64,000 nucleotides of DNA. It comes from Lingula anatina. Its lineage: Eukaryota > Brachiopoda > Lingulata > Lingulida > Lingulidae. Each line of letters begins with the position of its first letter. Within the stretch, counting starts at the first letter, position 1. The notes under the pieces are model-generated. The model did not search any database, had not been told where the DNA came from, and saw only the letters and a list, made by a program, of their open reading frames with translations. The translations under genes were made by a program, and so were the position numbers. Shown here piece after piece: positions 60,375 through 64,000 of the stretch. The stretch is taken from the NCBI RefSeq assembly GCF_001039355.2, contig NW_019775436.1, forward strand, positions 597,617 through 661,616, given 5' to 3'.

Positions 60375-63300
60375 ACTACCATATCACTCTACTCTTGCTT
60401 GTTTATAAATGCAATGGATTCGTAACATACAGTTTGTCACACAAATCATAATGGTTTGATTCATGTACAAGATAATATATCTGCAACATGAATTTGTCTC
60501 CTGCTTAAAACTGCAGTGAAAATTGAGGCATGAGCAGCTGTTTTTACAGAAAAGATGATATTTTTTAACAAAGCGCGTCATATTTATCATATAAACACAA
60601 ATCATGGAGAAAAAAATGTCATACTCTGTTGGAGAATTGATATTTAACATCAATATTTCTCTCCAGTCAGACCCTGAGCCTGCATGGTTTTTATATATGT
60701 AAGTTCTCTTATTCTATGCTAATTCTTCAAAATTCCTATTTGCGTGTGTCGCTGAGATGCTTTTACATTGGTTTACTCCACATCCACGAACTCTTCACTG
60801 TCAAGTCCCTAAAATTTACAAAAAGAAGGCAAATAAGATACCCTTTCCAGTGTGATTTGTAGCCAGGTTATCACAGAAGAAAATAAATACCTATCAAATT
60901 TCAAATATCAATATTTTGAAGACTTTTTCCTTGAATAATGTGTAAATCTTGAAAAAAGAAACATTTCGAATATCGATATTTAACGTTTTCCTTTTAACAG
61001 CATGTAAATAGAGGACACCCTCTCTATTACAAGCCCAAACAAATGATCATATATCTGGGCTTAGTCAGTTAAAGACAAAAATTCCCCTCACCAGACTAGT
61101 TTCTAAGTCATGGATTCTCCTCGAGGCCTGGACCAGCTCCCGGTCCCTTTCCGTAAGTTCACCTTTGAGAGCTCTCATCTCGTAATTTTTCCTCTTTACT
61201 TTTTCTCTGTGTGCTCTCTCTTTGGCTGCTTTCTGTTCATATACAAAAAATATACAAAATGGTTCACACCCAACTGCTATTTCTGCATATTAAACAAAAG
61301 CACAAAACTATAAAGTTAACACAATCAACAACTGAATTATAAATCTACAATTCTCAACAAATTATATATCTCCAATTGTAAAATTTTGTTTGTTCAAATC
61401 TAGAGAATGCCTCTCCTCTTCTGACAGCTGTATGCTTTTTGTTGATTATCTTGTAGGAATTAAATGTAGCACTTGCTTTCTGATTTTTCTGATTTTCAGG
61501 AATATCAGAACACATTATCAGTGAGATATGAATAAGATTTAACCTACTGTGATTTGTGAATTAATAATAAAATTTCTTGTGAACTGTGATCACAATCCCC
61601 CCCCCCCTTTCCCTTGAATGAGACCCTCATTAAAGCTCACAGGCATTTGAAATATCAGGTCCATCCTTTGGGATATCAGAGTGACGGATTCAACAGCTTA
61701 CCTTGCCAAAGATGTCATCTGGGGGACACCTGTGTTTGGACCACTTTGGTTCTGGCTTCTCATTCTCCATGTGGTAGGTCTACAAGGGGGAAAAATAAAA
61801 CTTAGTGGAAAATTCATTCAATTTGAAGAACTCGTACAAAATTATGAAGTATACCATGCTGAAAATGTGCTATTGAATTTTTGAAATTTAGTTTGGGTCT
61901 GGTTGCAAAATGTGTTTGCCTTATCATGATTACAATATCATCTGTACAGTTGATATGATAGACAAGGTCATAATCTCTTGAAAAAAGCTGACAAATTGAA
62001 GAAGACTAATGTCCACCCATTTAATTACAAGTTGATTCTTTACTGATAAGGTTAAACTTTGTAAACTTTAAAAAAAGTTTTGAAAGTTTAAAATTTCTAG
62101 TATGGTAACTGGATTTACAGTTAGACCTTGTCATTTAGAAGGCAGTCTATTTGGATTCATAGGAAACCATCAGTCTGCAAAAGGGTTTTCTGTTCAGTAA
62201 AAAAAAAAAAAACATAATAGTGAATTAAATCTGCTTCATTCTCACCTTTTTCTGTTTTATTGCAGAGTTGAGCCTCTTCTCCTGGTCCAGTCTGTCTCTG
62301 GTTCTGTTCAGGGACTCCCTCAGATACTGAGTCTCATCTAGTTTACTTATCACATCATTCTGGAACAAAACCAATTTTTAATCATTTTCTTTTCAAATAT
62401 ATAATATAAAGTAAAGTACAGTTCTTGTGTACCACACTCCATGTTTACATAGGATGCTTGGTCATTATTGGCCTTGAAAGGGTGGAAGAGGACCTTTATG
62501 ACTCTGACTATGGTTTATTTTCGAAAAAATGTTGTTATAATTCTACTCACAGTTAAACTTTCTACTTGTGCATTCTTCTTCTCGGCCAACTGCTCTGCTT
62601 GCCGTAACCTTGCTAAGTCTCTTTCATAAGTTTGTAAAAGTTCATCCTTTCTTGATATTCTTTCCTTCAAAACTTTAATTCGACTGGCCAGCATTTCACA
62701 TGACTTTTCCCGATCATCATACAATCTACGGCGCTCATCTTTTGGAATGTGGGACATGGAACGGAGCCCTTTGACCTCCTCCATCTCAAGGGAACTGGCT
62801 ATAGCACGGAGCAGGGTGAGATACTGAAAAGAATAAATCACACTTTTAGACTTCTTCGTTATTAAGTTTCAAAATATCAATGACCTTACTGATTGTAATG
62901 ATCCTGTGAGTGAATTGAACAATTTCATATCAAAAGTGAGTCAAATTTACACCATCCCTTGACTGTGGTCAAAGAGTAACTAACAAAACTAAAATATCTG
63001 CTTCAAATTTATCTAAAAGAAAAAAAAAGGGGGGGGGGGATTCAAACCTTACAAAACTTGCATCAGGTTGTGTAAGCATTGGTTTGCAAAATGTAAGAAG
63101 ATGAAGTTTAATACAAAGTAAATTAATGTTAAAATCTATATTGACCTGATTGCACTGCAGCTAAAAAGCTATTACAAACTTGAAGACAAAATTAAAATAT
63201 TAAAAATCACGGAGTAAAAGCCACCTAATTAACACGTACTGAATTCTCACTATCGTCCAAGGCATCCATGGTCTCCCTGTGTGCACTCTTCTCAATATCT

Positions 63301-64000
63301 GCCTCGGCGTTGACGCTGTGGATGATCCCCCGCGCCTTGCTCACTTGCCGATCCAATGACGTGCTTGCCATGATATGTTTGTCCTCCGCCAGCGCCTGAT
63401 TGGCTCTTAGCTCGGCCAGCTCCTTCTTCAACAGCGCCACCTGTTGTAAGGCTTGGTCATGAGTGGGTACTGGAATAAGATAGAACAAAATGATCAATGT
63501 ATGTGAGAACAAATTAATTGGCTGATAAACTGTGGGTGCCATTTATTGGGAGAGTTACCGAACAAGTTTTAATGATGTCGTCACAGGCTAAAAGTAAGTA
63601 GATCTTTAAATTGTTTACTACAGGTGGTCCACTGCTACAATATAACACATGTCAATTCTAACTTCAAAATACTTGTCATCTAACATATTATATTCTTATA
63701 ATATCTACAAATACGGTGGACAAAATTAACAAGCCTACATGTCAGTATCATGCCATGCATTGATTATTGGAAGACTTTCATCCAATTGTGAAAAATCTCA
63801 TTCAAATATTAATCAGTGTTTTGTACATAAGAAATTCTGTTGTTTTTAAATCATGTACAAATCATTTTGACATAAATAATCTACAACAGATGAAAGCAAA
63901 CTAGTGTGTAAAGCCTGAAAATAGGGAAAAAAATTAGTAATGAGGAATAGAAGTTAGTACATTATTGTTATGCATCTGAAAGCACCAAAACATGCATGCA
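60375..64000. repeat. Segmental duplicate, unit 2 (partner 48837-53186)
   Basis: Partner of 48837-53186. It starts about 10 bp after the N at 60365 and still matches at the window end, so its full extent is unknown. Confidence 0.9.
60773..63469 (-). CDS. FHAD1: FHAD1-like protein, last six exons (copy B, runs off the window)
   Basis: Exons 63240-63469, 62551-62823, 62246-62359, 61702-61779, 61092-61232 and 60773-60808 match the last six exons of copy A with identical lengths and phases and end with the same GLDSEEFVDVE and stop. The 63469 exon starts in phase 1, so upstream exons lie beyond the window. Every exon difference I compared is synonymous (for example GGC/GGA Gly, AAC/AAT Asn, CAG/CAA Gln). 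One donor is GTGAGG instead of GTAAGG; both work. Introns differ by small indels, by absence of the TIR element and by an indel of about 170 bp. Copy B is most easily read as the other allele placed in tandem, or else a very recent partial duplication. Confidence 0.75.

Noticed and set aside
1-64000. CRISPR arrays, rRNA genes, bacterial operons
   Set aside because: Spliced eukaryotic genes throughout; the regular repeats are microsatellites or minisatellites without unique spacers.

Overview
This is eukaryotic, intron-rich, A+T-rich DNA with many microsatellites, minisatellites and short inverted-repeat transposons. The gene set (an ACOT7-type thioesterase, a DDX19 RNA helicase, cyclin L, the Golgi EF-hand protein Cab45/SDF4 and an FHAD1-like coiled-coil protein), the small spliced exons and the repeats suggest a heterozygous marine invertebrate, probably a lophotrochozoan such as a mollusc. 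That taxonomic call is inference; the gene calls rest on spliced exons whose phases I checked one by one.

Layout. 1-17.4 kb: mostly non-coding and repeat-rich, with scattered minus-strand exons of an unrecognised gene that includes a poly-Gln/His exon. 19.7-24.7 kb (minus): an eight-exon acyl-CoA thioesterase with a likely mitochondrial presequence. 25.0-31.0 kb (plus): an eleven-exon DDX19/DBP5 helicase, head to head with the thioesterase across about 330 bp. 32.9-41.2 kb (minus): a ten-exon cyclin L with a C-terminal RS domain, convergent with the helicase, with a probable stop-containing cassette exon. 42.6-46.4 kb (plus): Cab45/SDF4, six EF hands, head to head with cyclin L. 49.2-59.6 kb (minus): the C-terminal 13 coding exons of an FHAD1-like coiled-coil protein. 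60.4-64.0 kb: a second, near-identical copy of its last six coding exons, joined at a single N.

These are mostly housekeeping genes: DDX19 acts in mRNA export, cyclin L in splicing and transcription, Cab45 in Golgi calcium handling, ACOT7 in acyl-CoA hydrolysis, and the FHAD1-like protein is a long coiled coil. They are not an operon and share no obvious pathway; two divergent pairs may share promoters.

The most notable non-gene signals are (i) the FHAD1-like duplication starting at an N, with synonymous-only exon differences and an element present in one copy only, which looks like a retained second haplotype; (ii) duplicated and decayed exon edges in DDX19 (exons 5, 8, 9) and at one FHAD1-like donor; (iii) a roughly 800-bp fold-back element built of degenerate 14-16 nt units; and (iv) several short terminal-inverted-repeat elements, one with 154/165-bp arms. 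I found no CRISPR array, rRNA gene or convincing tRNA gene. No clearly new biological system is evident; the exon-edge duplications and the fold-back element are the best candidates for something undescribed.
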